Made by a program: the position numbers and the translations under genes | The notes under the pieces: model-generated | Told to the model about the DNA's origin: nothing | Seen by the model: only the letters and a program-made list of their open reading frames with translations | The model's database searches: none | Shown here: one piece after another, positions 40,242-42,500 of the stretch | Numbering within the stretch: the first letter of the stretch is position 1 | How the letters are laid out: the number at the start of each line of letters is the position of its first letter | DNA from: Strigamia acuminata | Taxonomy: Eukaryota; Arthropoda; Chilopoda; Geophilomorpha; Linotaeniidae | Direction of reading: 5' to 3' | Assembly (NCBI GenBank): GCA_949358305.1 | Contig: CASHSZ010000015.1 | Location: forward strand, 1-42,500 | DNA: 42,500 bases

Positions 40242-42500
40242 ATGACGGACGGTTTTCCAAAAACGCCCAACGACACGCGCGTATGGGCCGCCACGACGAC
40301 GCGGTACCGACAGGACGTCGGATTCGACGGCGAAACACCCGGCTATCGCGGCCGATGCGTGGCTACCAGCTCGGAATTCGACTATTTCGAGGAACTCTTC
40401 GGCGAGGCGGCCCGCTTCACCGTGACGGCGACGAACCGGGCCATTCGGAGAGAGGCGAAGCAGGAGAAAGAAGTGGGAAGAACGCGAGTACAGGTGTTGG
40501 GAAAAGTTGACGCACACGTTGCACACGTCGTTCACGGGGGTTCTCAGACGCGCTTTTGGTTGATTGTTCGTATAATATACATGTTTTTCGTTTTAGACGC
40601 GTTCGATGCAACGACCACGAGGTCCGAGAACTAGACAAAGAACGTTGGTCGCCGTGGCTTGCGGTAGTGGCGCTGGAGCACCCGGACCACAACGCAGTGT
40701 TTTGAGAGTGTGTATCACCGCGGCCGACAGAAGGGCAGCCGAGCTGGCCGCCGGGCGACAGCCCCGACTTCCGTCTCGATCGCAACACCCGCCACAACCG
40801 AGAGGGACAGCGACAAGGGCGCGCGCGCGGGTCCGCCCTCTAACGCTCGATGAGTTTTATGTATATCTAGGGATCCACGTCTTGGCCGGCTACAACAAAC
40901 AACCCGAATTGCGACACTACTGGTCGAGCAGCAACGTCGGCGATCTCGGTGCACCGGCCGTTGGGCGAGCCATGACACACAAGAGGTTTCAGGAGATTTC
41001 GCGGTACCTTCATTACGGCACGCAACCGTCCTACCAACGGTTGCACGTTACCGGCTCTGCACGCGGCCCCGATGGCGGCAGCACAACGGCGGAAAGGGTG
41101 TCATTTTTGAAAGAACGCGAACAGGACGACCGCGCGATGAAAGTTCGCTTGTTCGCCGACCTGGTCAACAAACGCTTCCGCGCATGTCGGCAACCAAGGA
41201 CGACGCTCTGCATTGACGAGTCGATGATCGCCTTCCGAGGTCGATCAAAGATAAAAGTGCGTACATTTATTTATTTATTCATCCAGTTGTCTACATTTGT
41301 TCATTCGTTCGGCAAATTTCTTCCAGGTCTTCCAACCGGCCAAACCCATCAAATGGGGATTTGAACTTTTCACGTTGTGCGAAGCGGGCACCGGCTACGT
41401 GCTGAACGACGAGGTGCACTTGGGTAAGCGCACCAAGATGTATTTTGACCCGGACGAAGAGCCGGAACCAGAGTGAGTCAATTCATCGCCTTTTCTATTT
41501 TCACCTCGGATTGCTTTACTCCAAACTTGCTAGGTATCCGGGTAGTGTCCTCGGACGCATCGTCGTATACGTGGCCAGACACTATCTCGGCATGGGGTAC
41601 ACTATCGCCTGCGATAATCGATTTTCGTCCGCCGTGTTATTCGAACACCTCTTCACCCGCCACAACACCATGGCCGTGGGGACGCTGCGGGCCAATTCGG
41701 CCCAGATGCCATCAGATTTTTCGACACTCAGACGATATCAAGGCAACCGGAGAGGTAACGCATTTGCTCGGACGTGAACGCGCGTTTGATTCATTCAATT
41801 ATTAATTTTTATTCTATCTATCTCTCTCATTTTTTTTTTTTTTGTAGGCGATTTCATACAACGACAAAACGGTCGGTTGGTGCTCACTGCGTGGCGAGAC
41901 ACAACCACCGTGAGTTTGCTCAGTACGAACGTCGACCCACTGTCAGCGGCCGGCCGTGTCTCGCGTCGTATCGGTGGCAGGAACGTGGATATTGCATGTC
42001 CGGCGCCCGCACTGTCCTACATCGAAAATTTTCATTGGGTAGACGTCTTGAACCGACTCGTCTCCTCATTCCACATCGGACGCCGGTCCAGTTATTGGCA
42101 CCGATACTTCTTCTTTCAAAAGCTGAATCAAGGTGGGATCAAGGCCCCAATCTCTGATTATTATCATTATTGTTATCGTTACAATCTTAATCTCGACTCG
42201 TCGTTTTCCATTTATTCCCCGCAGTGTGTGTCAACGCCCGAATCAACATGCGCGAAGTCACAGCCTCCGCGCGCGGCGATCGATCGCAATTACAATTCCG
42301 AAGGGCACTTGTCGCTCAACTCTTGGCTCGGGAGAGGACGAGGACGACAACCACGGCCTCGCGCGCGGCCCTACCTACTGGACCCGTCGTCCATCGAATG
42401 GAGCGCGCGGGGAAAAGTTGTCGATGCGTGGTGTGTCGCGAGGTCCACAAAGAACGCCACGAGAGCAGTTTCTGGTGCGCTCCCTGCCGGACCCACCTAT
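40242..42500 (+). CDS. piggyBac-family transposase, intron-containing, 3' end outside window
   Basis: Exons 40242-40493, 40597-41256, 41327-41472, 41534-41754, 41848-42132 and 42225->42500, phases all consistent, 613 residues so far. The DDE_Tnp_1_7 fold is recognised from TLDEFYVYLGIHVLAGYNKQP, the RYLHY segment, IDESM with Asp 291, ACDNRF with Asp 380 and TAWRDTTTVSLLST with Asp 444, which correspond to the catalytic D268, D346 and D447 of piggyBac. NFHWVD then corresponds to the conserved MxGVD segment. The tail has C-x-C-x2-C ... FWCAPC, a cysteine-rich zinc module typical of the family. It would excise and insert DNA at TTAA. Five introns are unusual for an active transposon and more like a host or long-resident gene. 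No stop, frameshift or missing catalytic residue is seen. Confidence 0.9.

Overview
The window is genomic DNA from an invertebrate animal, probably an arthropod or a relative. Genes are split by short GT-AG introns, simple repeats of TTTA/TTTG/AATA type are abundant, and mobile elements dominate. Species cannot be named from the sequence.

Layout. (1) 1-197: right end of a hAT-like DNA transposon; 198-1856: no recognised gene. (2) 1857-18166: a complete Ty3/gypsy LTR retrotransposon of about 16.3 kb on the minus strand. It has 1,711-bp LTRs, an AGTG target duplication, a tRNA-Gln-like primer site, a polypurine tract, a fused gag-pol ORF, and an extra 3' ORF in the usual env position that does not look like an envelope protein. 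An 893-bp hAT-type foldback MITE with an 8-bp target duplication interrupts the end of pol. (3) 18492-25056: the 5' part of a host gene on the plus strand, most likely a DEG/ENaC-family sodium channel (five coding exons seen). Its introns hold a hAT end, a retroposon tail, a foldback, a probable MITE, a hairpin-rich block and a 2.5-kb non-autonomous LTR element with identical LTRs. (4) About 25.1-30.25 kb: a promoter-bearing LTR-like block, then a 3.3-kb palindrome made of two inverted arrays of a 56-bp satellite flanking 612-bp palindromic units, then a second 1.2-kb palindrome. (5) 30.4-42.5 kb: a CpG/CGCG-rich block with intron-containing genes all on the plus strand: an acidic/coiled-coil protein, a C2H2 plus PHD zinc-finger protein (one reading-frame conflict between two halves), and an intron-rich piggyBac-family transposase with all three catalytic aspartates, running off the right edge.

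How it fits together. The retroelements are young (gypsy LTRs differ at only about seven sites by eye; small-element LTRs look identical) and nested. The main idea to test is that the satellite palindromes, the zinc-finger genes and the piggyBac transposase form one very large composite mobile element that landed in or next to the channel gene. This rests on gene order, composition and the missing downstream channel exons; no matching right terminus is inside the window.
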